Shown here piece by piece: positions 55,213-64,000 of a stretch of 64,000 bases of DNA (the stretch's first letter is position 1; each line of letters begins with the position of its first letter). Origin of the DNA: CAVVFX01 sp963777595. GTDB lineage: Bacteria > Acidobacteriota > Terriglobia > Bryobacterales > Bryobacteraceae. The notes under the pieces were generated by a model. That model saw only the letters and a program-made list of their open reading frames with translations. It ran no database searches and was not told the DNA's origin. A program made the position numbers and the translations under genes. Location: assembly GCA_963777595.1 (NCBI GenBank), contig CAVZRE010000041.1:45372-109371 (forward strand), read 5' to 3'.

Positions 55213-57282
55213 TTACTGCGCGTCGGCTTCCAGCAGAAGGTGTTTGGCGAACTGCACATCCACGCTGGCGACCGGTCCCTTCACGGTGCCCAGGTCGCGG
55301 CCGTTTTCATAATCGCGAACCTTATAGGAGCGGCGATCGAGTCCGCGTAACTCGACTTTGCCTTGGAACTCCGGCGCATAGAAAGCGTAGTACATGTTGC
55401 CGCCTTTAGCGATGGCATGGGCTTCCGGTCGATCAAAGCCGATATCGTAGAGGTCGCCGCGATACTGACCCTGCGACAGCATCTTCTCCTTATATAGAGA
55501 AATCCACTTACTCCAGATATCTTCCTTCTCGGCTGTAAGATCATAGGTGGCACGCCGTCCGGAGCCGACTGGCCAGGTGAACTGCGTTCCCACCACGCCG
55601 CCGATTCCGACGGTGGAAGCAAAGTCCTGATGTCCATCGCTGAGTTCGACATGATCGCCGAAATAAGCTGTGCTGTCGCCATGCAGCGCCTTGAGCGACT
55701 TTCCCTTGGTGCGGACTTGCCATGAGCTGCGGGGATCCGAGGCAACGCTCATGTTGAAGTTGGGCAAATTATAAAAATTGAACGCGGTGCCGCAAGGACA
55801 CCACTCGACCAGCGCGTCGGGCTTAATGCTACGTGCCGTGTCATAGATCATCTGGAAGAATTTGGCCAGATCTTCAACTGATTCCTCCGGGCGCAGGTGA
55901 TGATGCGCCGGATTGAAGCACGGAGGTACGCCATTCATGTGCTGGCCGTCGAGCTTCAGTCCGTCGTAGTTCCAGTCGCGCATCATTTTGATCACCAGCT
56001 GGCGGTGATGCTCGATGACTGCGGCGTTCGCAGGGCATAGATAGTAGTCGTTCCAATAGGAGATCTTTTGCTTCGAGCCATCCGCGTTGAGAAGTAACAT
56101 CTCGGGATGATTCTTGACCAGGTCGGAGTCAGGCTTCGCAGTGAGCGGCGCCCACCAGAGCTGGGCACGGAATCCCTCGCTATGGATCTGATCCACAAGG
56201 CTGCGCATGTCGGCGTCGCCATTCGGGAACTTGGACTTCAGCAGGCCCCAATCGCCGTCGGAGGACTGCCAGCCGTCATCCACTCCTACCCAGGAGAAAC
56301 CGAGCTTCTTGACTATCGGAAGAGCGCCGAGCAGCTGTGTCGGCGTGAATGTGCGTCCATAGCCCCAAGCGCACCAGATGGGCTCGAATGCGGAAGCCGG
56401 CGCCGGCTGGAACTTCACGCCCTGCGCTTGCATGGCCAAGCTATAGTCGCGCAAGGTCTGAAAATAATCGCGCTGATGCACTTCGACGAAACTACGGAAC
56501 GTCTCCATGGATTGGTTTGGCTTGAGAACCTGGTCAACGCGAAAGGTCAACCCGAGTTCCGCGTGTCCGGCGTCCGGCATTGCCACGGGCATGGAGACGA
56601 GTTTGGCGAACATTTCCAGATGGCCGATACCCAAGCCGGCGTCGCGCCGCCAGATGTCCACCACGGGTGTACCGCCGCCGTAATCGGTGGAGTTCATCCC
56701 TAGAAAATTCTCCTGCTTAAAACCAGCCTTCAACGGCAACACCCAGTCGGGACGCTTCTGATAAGAGCCGCTCTGATACGACCAGAAGGGTGGAGCGTCG
56801 TCTCCTTCTTTGGCTGAGATCGAATACTGGTTGTTGGTCCAACCGGTGACGTGCAGGCCGGTGGTTCCGTGGTTGGCATAGTGAACCTGGAGAATCGCCA
56901 TGCGCGGAAACCGGTCGTGGGTGGTGATGACCACCGTCTTTTCTACGGCTCCCGAAGTGCCGATGAGGGTAGTCTGGTTGCCGGCGCCGAGCGAATCATT
57001 GACGGGTTCGTGTTTCACGGTAGTCAATGCGAAATCCGAAAGTTCGCCGCCTTCGACGCTCAGAGTTTCCGAAGCAGTAAAGGGACCTAACACGATCTCC
57101 TTGGCGTCGAAGCGCGCGATCACGCGGCTGTGCATTTGCTTGTCGAATTGGAGCTTCAGATTGGGCGTCTCGATGGTTGCCGAATCGGCCGCACACATAA
57201 AACTCTGGCCCCCGACCGCGACAAGAATAACACCACGACATGCCAGATGAAGCGCCAAATTCGACCAGAGTTTCCTACGCAC
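55213..57282 (-). CDS. Alpha-galactosidase-like glycoside hydrolase (GH36/GH27 clan)
   Basis: A 689-residue exported retaining glycosidase. Signal peptide (residues ~10-32), an N-terminal beta-supersandwich, a TIM barrel with WVGVDDGWQSSDGDW, then the nucleophile in YDGLKLDGQHM (Asp ~445), the acid/base candidate in VASDPRSSW and a C-terminal beta domain. The LKLDG and SDP motifs are those of clan GH-D, which release terminal alpha-galactose or alpha-N-acetylgalactosamine. ATG 57282 has an AGGAG-like site (tcaggagaaat). The nested palindrome at 57312-57354 lies 30 bases upstream. A galactoside would fit the AgaS-type isomerase found 10 kb away. Confidence 0.88.
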   Translation of the reverse strand: MRRKLWSNLALHLACRGVILVAVGGQSFMCAADSATIETPNLKLQFDKQMHSRVIARFDAKEIVLGPFTASETLSVEGGELSDFALTTVKHEPVNDSLGAGNQTTLIGTSGAVEKTVVITTHDRFPRMAILQVHYANHGTTGLHVTGWTNNQYSISAKEGDDAPPFWSYQSGSYQKRPDWVLPLKAGFKQENFLGMNSTDYGGGTPVVDIWRRDAGLGIGHLEMFAKLVSMPVAMPDAGHAELGLTFRVDQVLKPNQSMETFRSFVEVHQRDYFQTLRDYSLAMQAQGVKFQPAPASAFEPIWCAWGYGRTFTPTQLLGALPIVKKLGFSWVGVDDGWQSSDGDWGLLKSKFPNGDADMRSLVDQIHSEGFRAQLWWAPLTAKPDSDLVKNHPEMLLLNADGSKQKISYWNDYYLCPANAAVIEHHRQLVIKMMRDWNYDGLKLDGQHMNGVPPCFNPAHHHLRPEESVEDLAKFFQMIYDTARSIKPDALVEWCPCGTAFNFYNLPNFNMSVASDPRSSWQVRTKGKSLKALHGDSTAYFGDHVELSDGHQDFASTVGIGGVVGTQFTWPVGSGRRATYDLTAEKEDIWSKWISLYKEKMLSQGQYRGDLYDIGFDRPEAHAIAKGGNMYYAFYAPEFQGKVELRGLDRRSYKVRDYENGRDLGTVKGPVASVDVQFAKHLLLEADAQ

Positions 57283-57311
57283 GATTTCTCCTGAAGCTAA
57301 CTGTAACTTAG

Positions 57312-57354
57312 ATCGAAAGTAAAATCAAATAAACGACAGGTTTATTCTTTCGAT
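57312..57354. promoter_or_regulatory. Nested inverted repeats, candidate operator of the alpha-galactosidase
   Basis: An inner dyad AATAAAC-GACAG-GTTTATT (57328-57346) is enclosed by ATCGAAAG (57312-57319) and CTTTCGAT (57347-57354), all perfect, with eight unpaired bases on the left side only. It lies 30 bases upstream of the alpha-galactosidase start on the minus strand. A GTTTATT-TTCG element similar to its right half recurs at 60465-60479. Confidence 0.6.
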
Positions 57355-57383
57355 TGTTTATCTTGTGGTACCTGCGATGAGAG

Positions 57384-58319
57384 TCAGTTGGCGGGTCCGT
57401 TCGGATTGGCAGGGTCGCGCGGCCGAAACGACGTGGCAATGACTTGGAGACGGGGCCTGGCTTGCCGGAGCTCTGAAACGGCTTTTTCACTCATGGCAGA
57501 GGCTGTGACGTCCAAGATTTTTAGGGCGGGGAACGATCTCAGCAACGGCAGCGCGTCGTCATTTACACGCGCACAGGATTGCAGGTCGAGCCGTTCGAGT
57601 TTGCTCAACGTCTTGAGCCTCTCCAGACCGCGCGCCGAGATGGCTTCGCCGTTAAGCCGAAGGTAACGGAGATCCTTCAACGTAGCGATGGCGTCCAGGC
57701 CGGATTCGGTCAGGCTGACGGACCAAAGGCCGGAATCGGTACGCTGCGCGCCACTCAAATCCAACCGGGTCAGCGTCGGCAACTGGCGCAAGGCCTGTAA
57801 TCCGGCGTCGGTCAGTTTATCGCCGCCGATCGAAAGCTCTTTGAGCCCGGGAAATGCGAGTTGCGCGATACCGCTATCGGTAACTTGCGCGAAGCCGATA
57901 TCAAGCGATTCCAGCGCAGTCAGGTGGTTGAGAAGCTGGAGTGTGCTGTCGGTGATTTTGGTGCCCCGGAGGTTCAGCCGTTTGAGATGAGGTAAGCTCT
58001 TGACTACCGCGATTCCTTGATCGCTGACCAGCTCGGCGTAATAAAGATTGAGGTCTGTCAGATTCGAAGCGGTTTTTAAGTCGAGCAGGCCCCGATCCGT
58101 GATGCGGGTCTCGGACAGGTCTAGCTTTGTCAACACGGGCAGCTTCGCTAATTCCGCGATATCGGAATCGCTCACCCAACTGGCGTGGAGATTAACGGCC
58201 ACGATTTTTCCAGCACTGTCACGCGTTGCAGTGCCGCCGGCGGCCTCGATCCATCCCTCCGGGCCTGAGGCCGCCAGCAAACTTGAAGTCAATGTGAGCG
58301 CGCACAATAGATAGCGCAT
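57384..58319 (-). CDS. Secreted leucine-rich-repeat protein (short)
   Basis: A 311-residue protein with a signal peptide (CALTLTSSLLAASG) followed by about ten LRRs of the 23-24-residue type LxxLxxLxLxxTxITDxGLxxL (for instance LTKLDLSETRITDRGLLDL). This is the RI/cysteine-free type LRR found in exported proteins of Acidobacteriota and Planctomycetes; it builds a curved protein-binding surface. It starts 4 bases after the stop of the larger LRR gene and is co-transcribed with it. The ligand is not known. Confidence 0.85.
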   Translation of the reverse strand: MRYLLCALTLTSSLLAASGPEGWIEAAGGTATRDSAGKIVAVNLHASWVSDSDIAELAKLPVLTKLDLSETRITDRGLLDLKTASNLTDLNLYYAELVSDQGIAVVKSLPHLKRLNLRGTKITDSTLQLLNHLTALESLDIGFAQVTDSGIAQLAFPGLKELSIGGDKLTDAGLQALRQLPTLTRLDLSGAQRTDSGLWSVSLTESGLDAIATLKDLRYLRLNGEAISARGLERLKTLSKLERLDLQSCARVNDDALPLLRSFPALKILDVTASAMSEKAVSELRQARPRLQVIATSFRPRDPANPNGPAN

Positions 58320-58323
58320 GGGT

Positions 58324-60303
58324 TTATCCTTTCCTCCGATTGGGTAACCCGGAATCGCGATCCCAAACGATCCGGCAAGCCGGAACCGCAGTCCTGAACT
58401 TATCGAAAGCCTTTTCCGTAACCGCGGTGTGGTAGAGGTTCAGCAGCTTCAGGCTGGAAAGCGAGGCGAGCGAATCCATTCCGGCATCGGTTACGCCGGT
58501 GGCATCGAGGCGGAGTTCTTCGAGCGGCGTGAGATTCTTGAGCAGTTGTAAGCCATGATCGTCGACCGAAGTGTAATCCAGGTTGACGAAGCGCAGACTC
58601 TTCATCGCCGCCAAAGCCTCAATACCAGCATCTGTCGTGCGCGTGTGCCCCAGTCCGAGGCGCTGCAGGTTTCCGAGCGCACTGAGCGCCGAAACTCCCT
58701 TGTCAGTCGTGCGGCAAGCGTCGAGCTCCAATTCTTCCAACCCGGAAAGCTTCCCGATGACTCGCAGCGTGGCGTCTCCCACGTCGGTGCTGTCCAGGTT
58801 CAGGAACTTGAGCCGCGTCAGCTTAGCCAATTCCGCTCCGCCGGCATCACTGATGTCCGTGTAGCTGAGCACCAACCGCTCGATGCTGCCGAGCGCGGCG
58901 ATCGATTGCAGACCTTCGTCAGTGATGGGCGAGCTCGTGAGGTCGAGATCGGAGAGCGCCGGCAATTTGAGGTTTCGAAAACCCTCGCCTTTTACCAGAG
59001 TTCCCTCGAGACTCAAGCGGCGGAGTTCCGGCAGTTTCGCAAGCTGCTGCAGCCCGGTATCGGAAATAGTGTTGTTATTGAGAATCAACTCCCGAAGGCT
59101 GCCCAGATTGCCGATTGTGCTCAAGCCAGCATCGCTGATTTCGGTGGCGGACAAGTCAAGCAGCTGAAGATCCGACAGGCTGCGGAGATTCGCAAGCTGC
59201 GCGTCATTCAGATGAGTGCCACGCAACGAAAGCGATTTGAGCTTTCCGCCGGAGACTTCTGCCTTGCCCCCCATTTTGTTGACCCAAGCGGCGATCGCCT
59301 GATCACCCGATCCCTGAAGTTCGACGGCCCGGGAATTGGAGGAGGCGACTGCTCCCACAAAATCGACCTTGCACTGAGGCAGCGAGGCGCGCAATCCATC
59401 TACTCCCCCGCCGGTGACGCGGCTGTAGCGTACATCGAGTGCGACCAGTTCACGTAACCCCGCGAGCTTGGCGAGCCCCGAGTTGGTCATGCGGCTGCGG
59501 TACAGATTCAGTTCGCGAAGATGCGCAAATCCCGCGAGGACACCGGCGGATTCGTCGCCCACGTCGGCACCCAGCAGGTTTAGTTTCCTCAGCGCGGTCA
59601 GCTTGCGGAGTGCGCCGACTCCGGCATCCGTCACTTTCACGCCATATAGATCGATCTCTTCCAGATTCGTGAGGTTCGCGATGGATCCCAGACCTTCATC
59701 CGTGACCAAGGTGTCGCGAAGGTTCAGCCGTCGAAGATGATGGAGGCCCTCGAGCGTTTTCATTCCCGCATCGTTAAAGGTGGTGTAACTGAGATCGAGC
59801 GACTCGAGATCTTTGAACGGCGCCAGATTAGGCGCCTTCACGCTGCACTGGCTCAGGCGAAGTTCACGAAGCTTGGTGAGTCCGCTCAAATAGGCAATTC
59901 CTTTGTCCTGCACGTTGACGTTAGGCAGAAAATGAAGGCTGAAATAGATGCGCTCTAAATTCACCAGGGTCGCCAAGTTCTTGAGCTCTTCGTTGGCGTC
60001 CAGCCGGCTGCCGGATGCAGGGTTCCAACTGGGGCCGGGCAGATACAATTCACGGAGTGAGGACAATCCGGTGAGCCTGCGTAAATCCGTGGGATCAATC
60101 AGGGTATTCGTCAGATCGAGACCCGTAATATGAAATTCTCCGGGAGGCAGTTGTGCGGGATCGGTAAACGCGTCGGGGTGACCCTGGAGCGTAACCCGGC
60201 CGCCGACCCGGACTGCCCAATCCGCGACTTCCCGCTCGGAGGGACCAGCGGCCAGTCCGCTGCCCGCCGCCAGACTCAAGACTAGAAGTGCTGCACGAAA
60301 CAT
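58324..60303 (-). CDS. Secreted leucine-rich-repeat protein (long)
   Basis: A 659-residue protein with a signal peptide (ALLVLSLAAGSGLAAG), a capping region (VADWAVRVGGRVTLQG) and two blocks of LRRs, about 20 repeats in total, broken near residue 320-350 by a second cap (AIAAWVNKMGGKAEVSGG) that resembles the first. The internal duplication suggests two fused LRR solenoids. It shares fold and repeat type with the shorter gene that follows. It has no enzyme or membrane domain. Its promoter side faces the DUF1592 gene. Confidence 0.86.
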   Translation of the reverse strand: MFRAALLVLSLAAGSGLAAGPSEREVADWAVRVGGRVTLQGHPDAFTDPAQLPPGEFHITGLDLTNTLIDPTDLRRLTGLSSLRELYLPGPSWNPASGSRLDANEELKNLATLVNLERIYFSLHFLPNVNVQDKGIAYLSGLTKLRELRLSQCSVKAPNLAPFKDLESLDLSYTTFNDAGMKTLEGLHHLRRLNLRDTLVTDEGLGSIANLTNLEEIDLYGVKVTDAGVGALRKLTALRKLNLLGADVGDESAGVLAGFAHLRELNLYRSRMTNSGLAKLAGLRELVALDVRYSRVTGGGVDGLRASLPQCKVDFVGAVASSNSRAVELQGSGDQAIAAWVNKMGGKAEVSGGKLKSLSLRGTHLNDAQLANLRSLSDLQLLDLSATEISDAGLSTIGNLGSLRELILNNNTISDTGLQQLAKLPELRRLSLEGTLVKGEGFRNLKLPALSDLDLTSSPITDEGLQSIAALGSIERLVLSYTDISDAGGAELAKLTRLKFLNLDSTDVGDATLRVIGKLSGLEELELDACRTTDKGVSALSALGNLQRLGLGHTRTTDAGIEALAAMKSLRFVNLDYTSVDDHGLQLLKNLTPLEELRLDATGVTDAGMDSLASLSSLKLLNLYHTAVTEKAFDKFRTAVPACRIVWDRDSGLPNRRKG

Positions 60304-60555
60304 GTCTCACCATAGCACAGTGAAAAGGCAATAGAAAGCAATGCATACATCATCACTTTGTTTTACTTTGCCAGGCAATTTAGTCAGTACCGCCCGTATT
60401 GAAATCAAGGAATTTAGTTCAGGGGCGCGCCCAAATACCCGTTTTGTGCACAACTGTCTCTTACGTTTATTTTCGTTTCTGACGTGTGGCCTATTTTTTT
60501 ACTTGCGGTTCCGCTAACTACGCGATATGCTGGCTCCTGGAGGCGCACTGTCGGG
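60304..60555. promoter_or_regulatory. Divergent promoter region, LRR operon and DUF1592 operon
   Basis: About 250 AT-richer bases without a gene. It contains GTTTATTTTCGTTTC (60465-60479), similar to the right half of the palindrome at 57340-57354, so a common regulator is possible. No clear hairpin terminator is seen. Confidence 0.35.
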
Positions 60556-62520
60556 ATGCGTAGTGGATTCGTTCTATTGCTGGTAGCGTTGTGCCCGTCG
60601 GCAATTGCGCAGAATATTTCGTTCGCCCGGTCGGTTTACCCGGTGCTCGAAAAAGCGGGATGTGCGGGTTGTCACAATAGCAACGGTGTAGCATCCGCAA
60701 CGCGTCTGCATTTCCCGGCGGAAGGCACCACGGCGGAAGGTCTGAACGCGTTTGGGGAGTCACTGGTGGCGTTGGTTGACAGCCAGCATCCTGAAAACTC
60801 GCTCTTATTCAAAAAACCGACGCAGCGGGTTCCCCACGGCGGCGGCGAACGGATCAAAGCGGGCAGTCCGGATGAAGCGACGCTTCTCGCCTGGGTGAAG
60901 GTTCTCGCGAATCTTTCCGGCGACGAACTCGCCAAAGCGCGGCATTACAGCGACCGGCCGACCGATGCCGCGAGCGTGCGTGCGCCAGCCCTTCGCCGTT
61001 TGACCCACAGCCAGTACAACAATACGGTCCGCGATCTGTTGGGCGATCACACGGCTCCCGCCGACCAGTTTCCGCAAGACGATTTTGTCAACGGGTTCAA
61101 GGATCAATACGAATCGCAGAATCTCTCGCCGCTCCTTGAGGAGGCCTACGGCGAGGCCGCCGAGCATCTGGCCGCGAGCGCTTTCCGTAATGGAGATACG
61201 AACCATTTAGTTCCCTGTGCGCCTTCAGTGCAATGCCGCTCGACATTTGTGCGCGACTTCGGGAAAAGGGCCTTTCGGCGTCCGCTCGATGCGAAAGAAG
61301 TCCAGCGCTATCTTGCGTTGTTCGGGCACGAGCGGGATTTTCTAAAGGGTGCGCAATTGGTGGTGGAGGCGATGCTGCAGTCGCCCAATTTTCTTTTCCG
61401 GTTGGATGCCACCCCGAACGCGGCGTTGCGGGCCTACGCCACCGCGAGCCGTCTGTCCTACACGCTTTGGGACACGATGCCCGACGATGCCTTGCTGGCA
61501 GCAGCGGGACGCGGCGATCTGGGCACGCCTCGAGGCTTGACGAGAGTCGCGGATGGGATGCTGCGGGATCCGCGGGCGCGCCAGGCGTTGGACGAATTCG
61601 TCTCGCAGTGGCTGAGATTCGACCGCATTCTGACTGCAACCAGGGATCGGCGCCGCTACCCGCAGTTCAACCGCGAAACCGCGGTCGCGATGACTCAGGA
61701 GGCTCAACTGTTTGTCGGCGATCTTGTCTGGAACAATCGCGACTTCATGGATGCCTTCACGGCTAACTATGGATTCGTCAACGCGGACCTGGCATCCATT
61801 TATGGTGTTCCGGCTCCGGTTCATGAGTTCGATCGCGTGACGTTCCCGGCAAACTCTGAGCGGGCCGGGTTGTTGGGTCAGGCGCTGTTTCTTTCGCTCA
61901 CCTCCAAACCCGAAGACGCCTCTCTCACCGGCCGCGGTCTTTTTGTGCGCGAACAATTCCTCTGCCAGCATGTGCCGCCGCCTCCCGCGGGCGTCAATAC
62001 CAACCTGCCGGCCTCGACCGAAGCGCATCCGCAGACCAATCGCGACCGCATGTCGGAGCATGTGAGCAACGCGAGTTGCGCAGCGTGCCACCGGCTCATC
62101 GATCCGATCGGAAACGGGTTCGAAAAATTTGACGCCATCGGTATGCGCCGGGAAGAGTTCAAGCTGACCTTTTTCTCCGCAGGTCATGGCGGGGGACGGC
62201 GGACGCCCCCCAAATCGCTGATGCTGCCGATCAACACAAAAGGGACGGTGGTGGGTATCCCGCAGTCTGATTTTGTGTCGCCGCGCGAACTTGGCTCCGT
62301 TCTGGCGGCCGCGCCGCAGTGCCAGGAATGCGTGGTCAAGCAATACTTTCGATACGCCATGGGCCGCATGGAAACGCCCTCCGATGGTCCCACGCTGGAT
62401 CGCATTTTCAAAGATTTCAAGACTTCCGATTTTCATTTCAAAGAACTCATTCTGTCGATGGTTCGCACACGGGAATTCCCGGGCGAAGAGAGAGGCATAA
62501 GTGTCGCATCCAATCACTAA
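60556..62520 (+). CDS. DUF1592-family haem protein (with DUF1587/1588/1585-like blocks)
   Basis: A 654-residue exported protein of the Planctomycetes/Acidobacteriota cytochrome class. It has a signal peptide (FVLLLVALCPSAIAQ), a cytochrome c domain with GCAGCHNSNG and the VPHGGGERI block, then RRLTHSQYNNTVRDLLGD (DUF1587), KRAFRRPLDAKEV and NFLFRLD (DUF1592), ASCAACHRLIDPIGNGFEKFD (DUF1588, second CxxCH) and a C-terminal DUF1585-like block (MGRMETPSDGP). Function is not established; a role in redox or degradation of polymers is suspected. I chose ATG 60556; a GTG at 60484 adds 24 residues. It overlaps the DUF1552 gene by 20 bases. Confidence 0.9.
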   Translation: MRSGFVLLLVALCPSAIAQNISFARSVYPVLEKAGCAGCHNSNGVASATRLHFPAEGTTAEGLNAFGESLVALVDSQHPENSLLFKKPTQRVPHGGGERIKAGSPDEATLLAWVKVLANLSGDELAKARHYSDRPTDAASVRAPALRRLTHSQYNNTVRDLLGDHTAPADQFPQDDFVNGFKDQYESQNLSPLLEEAYGEAAEHLAASAFRNGDTNHLVPCAPSVQCRSTFVRDFGKRAFRRPLDAKEVQRYLALFGHERDFLKGAQLVVEAMLQSPNFLFRLDATPNAALRAYATASRLSYTLWDTMPDDALLAAAGRGDLGTPRGLTRVADGMLRDPRARQALDEFVSQWLRFDRILTATRDRRRYPQFNRETAVAMTQEAQLFVGDLVWNNRDFMDAFTANYGFVNADLASIYGVPAPVHEFDRVTFPANSERAGLLGQALFLSLTSKPEDASLTGRGLFVREQFLCQHVPPPPAGVNTNLPASTEAHPQTNRDRMSEHVSNASCAACHRLIDPIGNGFEKFDAIGMRREEFKLTFFSAGHGGGRRTPPKSLMLPINTKGTVVGIPQSDFVSPRELGSVLAAAPQCQECVVKQYFRYAMGRMETPSDGPTLDRIFKDFKTSDFHFKELILSMVRTREFPGEERGISVASNH

Positions 62521-63832
62521 ACGAAATCGGGTTTCCCGCCGGCGCTTCCTTGGAGGCCTGACCGCAACGGGAACAGCAATCTCGGTGGGCCTTCCCCCGC
62601 TGGTTGCGATGTTCAATTCCGCCGGAACCGCATACGCCGCTCCGAGCGCAACTCCTGCGCCGATTGAAAACCGGTTCATTTTGTGGTTCAACGGCAATGG
62701 TATTCCGGAGCGATATTGGATTCCAGCCGAGACCGGACGTGACTTTCGTCTGACGCCATGTCTCGCGCCCCTCGCGCAGTTCCGGGATGACATTCACGTC
62801 CTCAGCGGGTTGGACAACGCGGCTGCGGGATTGCCCGGTCCGGGCAACGGCCACCACAATTCGATGAGCGGGTTGATGACCTGCACGCGATTCACCGGCC
62901 GTGGCGCGGGCGGACCTTCCATCGACCAGGCGATCGCCGCCAAGATTGGAGGCGACTCCCGCTTCCGATCGCTACAGGTTGGCGTGTCGCAGGAATCGTT
63001 CGGCGAGAGTATCCAGCGGAATATGAGCTGGTCGGGTTACGAACGCGCTCTTCCGCCGGAAATGCTGCCGGACCGTCTGTTTGATCGCCTCTTCGGCAAA
63101 CGCGAGGAAGGGTGGATCAATCGCAAACGCAGCATTTTAGACACGGTCCTCGAAGACGCCGCACAACTCAAGAAGGAACTACCCAAGGACGATCAGGTAC
63201 GCGTGGAAGAACATCTCGCATCCGTGCGCGACGTCGAGAGATCGATGACCAGCCTTCCGCCGGCTTATCGTGAACTGACGCCGCCCGAATGCGAGGATAT
63301 GAAGGACTGGCCGCGCATTGCGAAGTTGCAGAGCGATCTGCTGGCATACGCGCTGATCACGCGGCAGACGCGCGTCGCGTCGTACATGTTGACGAAATGC
63401 CAGGGCCTTTCGCGCTTCCCGTGGCTCGGCTACACGGCGGCTCGCCATCACGATTACACACATGCCGATGGCAAGGCTCCCGGCGCGGACGGCGTCGAAG
63501 GGCAGCGAGTGCTGCGCGACATTTGCCGGTGGCACGTCGAAGAATTCTCCTATTTCCTGAGCAAACTGAAATCGATTCCCGAAGGCGACGGCACGCTGCT
63601 CGATCACTGCTGCATACTCTACGTTCACGAGCATGCCGAGGCGAATCCGCATAAGAATACCGGCCACGGCGCGATTGTCGCGGGCCATGCCGGCAAGCTT
63701 GCGACGGGCTCATACTCGCAGTTGACGGGCACGATCGGCGACCTGCACCTGACGCTCGCGGACGAAGTCATGGGCGCCGGCATCGGTCAGTTCCCCACCG
63801 CAACGCGCAAGATATCCGAAGTACTCGTCTGA
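62501..63832 (+). CDS. DUF1552 family protein, Tat-exported
   Basis: A 443-residue protein with a twin-arginine signal (RNRVSRRRFLGGLTATG) and the DUF1552 blocks: NRFILWFNGNGIPERYWIP, VLSGLDNAAAG, GHHNSMSGLMTC, and a C-terminal CCILYVHEHAEANPH and NTGHGAIVAGHAGK. It is nearly always encoded right after a DUF1592 gene, as here, with a GTG start inside the end of that gene. The family looks like a metal-independent hydrolase-like fold related to DUF1501/sulfatase-type proteins, but its function is unknown. The two are probably partners in the periplasm. Confidence 0.9.
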   Translation: MSHPITKRNRVSRRRFLGGLTATGTAISVGLPPLVAMFNSAGTAYAAPSATPAPIENRFILWFNGNGIPERYWIPAETGRDFRLTPCLAPLAQFRDDIHVLSGLDNAAAGLPGPGNGHHNSMSGLMTCTRFTGRGAGGPSIDQAIAAKIGGDSRFRSLQVGVSQESFGESIQRNMSWSGYERALPPEMLPDRLFDRLFGKREEGWINRKRSILDTVLEDAAQLKKELPKDDQVRVEEHLASVRDVERSMTSLPPAYRELTPPECEDMKDWPRIAKLQSDLLAYALITRQTRVASYMLTKCQGLSRFPWLGYTAARHHDYTHADGKAPGADGVEGQRVLRDICRWHVEEFSYFLSKLKSIPEGDGTLLDHCCILYVHEHAEANPHKNTGHGAIVAGHAGKLATGSYSQLTGTIGDLHLTLADEVMGAGIGQFPTATRKISEVLV

Positions 63833-63856
63833 CCCGTGGCTCACCCGAATCGTACA

Positions 63857-64000
63857 ATGATCTCGACTGGAAAAGCGGCGCGCTGGCTATTTGCCGGCGC
63901 GCTCGCTGTATATCTGGCCGCGCAACAGAATCCGGTTACGCCTGCCTATGATCTGGTAGTCCAAGGCGGTACGCTGGTGGATGGTTCCGGCAACCGCTCC
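63857..64000 (+). CDS. Amidohydrolase, N-terminal part (D-aminoacylase-like)
   Basis: An ATG at 63857, 24 bases after the DUF1552 stop, opens a frame to the window end. The 48 residues visible have a hydrophobic signal sequence (WLFAGALAVYLAAQQ) and YDLVVQGGTLVDGSGN, the conserved N-terminal strand of N-acyl-D-amino-acid deacylase/dihydroorotase-type amidohydrolases. The rest lies beyond the window. Confidence 0.75.
   Translation, partial: MISTGKAARWLFAGALAVYLAAQQNPVTPAYDLVVQGGTLVDGSGNRS

Overview
The window reads as one contig of an Acidobacteriota chromosome, most like the Bryobacterales / Candidatus Solibacter group. This is an inference from gene content: two very large Oar-type TonB-dependent receptors with an N-terminal carboxypeptidase-regulatory-like domain, a DUF1592-DUF1552 pair, tandem quinoproteins, a PEP-CTERM protein, leucine-rich-repeat secreted proteins, Tat-exported amidohydrolases, and Gram-negative markers (lpxC, AsmA, TonB receptors). 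There is no rRNA operon and I found no tRNA or CRISPR array.

Layout. 0-23.4 kb is mostly housekeeping: the 3' part of a Gln/Gly-rich DUF4175-like protein, a shrunken cellulase remnant, lpxC with a tiny downstream partner, polA, a secreted subtilase, an AsmA-like protein, ada, a four-gene ABC efflux operon (two permeases, membrane fusion protein, ATPase), an ECF sigma factor operon, glyQS and ppdK. 23.4-30.4 kb is an accessory island bounded on both sides by the 3' end of ppdK (intact on the left, decayed on the right). It holds a PEP-CTERM protein, a broken GxxExxY gene, a zeta-toxin pair, a hicB-hicA pair and a three-gene operon built on a P-loop ATPase that I do not recognise as a known system. 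30.4-57.3 kb is a catabolic region: two quinoprotein dehydrogenases diverge from a tandem deacetylase-LysR operon, followed by a TonB receptor, a tannase/feruloyl-esterase, a GT39-like membrane protein, a DeoR regulator, an AgaS-like sugar isomerase, two Tat/signal-bearing amidohydrolases, a second TonB receptor, a copper/heme/TPR protein and an alpha-galactosidase. 57.3-64 kb has two LRR proteins, the DUF1592-DUF1552 pair and the start of an amidohydrolase.

How it fits together. The 30-57 kb genes look like a saprophyte's outer-membrane uptake, periplasmic oxidation and ester/amide hydrolysis toolkit for a polymeric, possibly aromatic or alcohol-rich, substrate. A 10-bp palindrome (TGTCAAGACA) lies both in the divergent promoter between the quinoproteins and the deacetylase-LysR operon and upstream of the first TonB receptor, suggesting one LysR-controlled regulon. 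Separate repeat-type operator candidates precede the sugar isomerase, the second TonB receptor and the alpha-galactosidase.

Data quality. At least nine otherwise well-conserved genes are broken by single-base indels, most of them one extra base, often in a short homopolymer. I treat these as probable sequencing or assembly errors and annotate the genes across the shifts.
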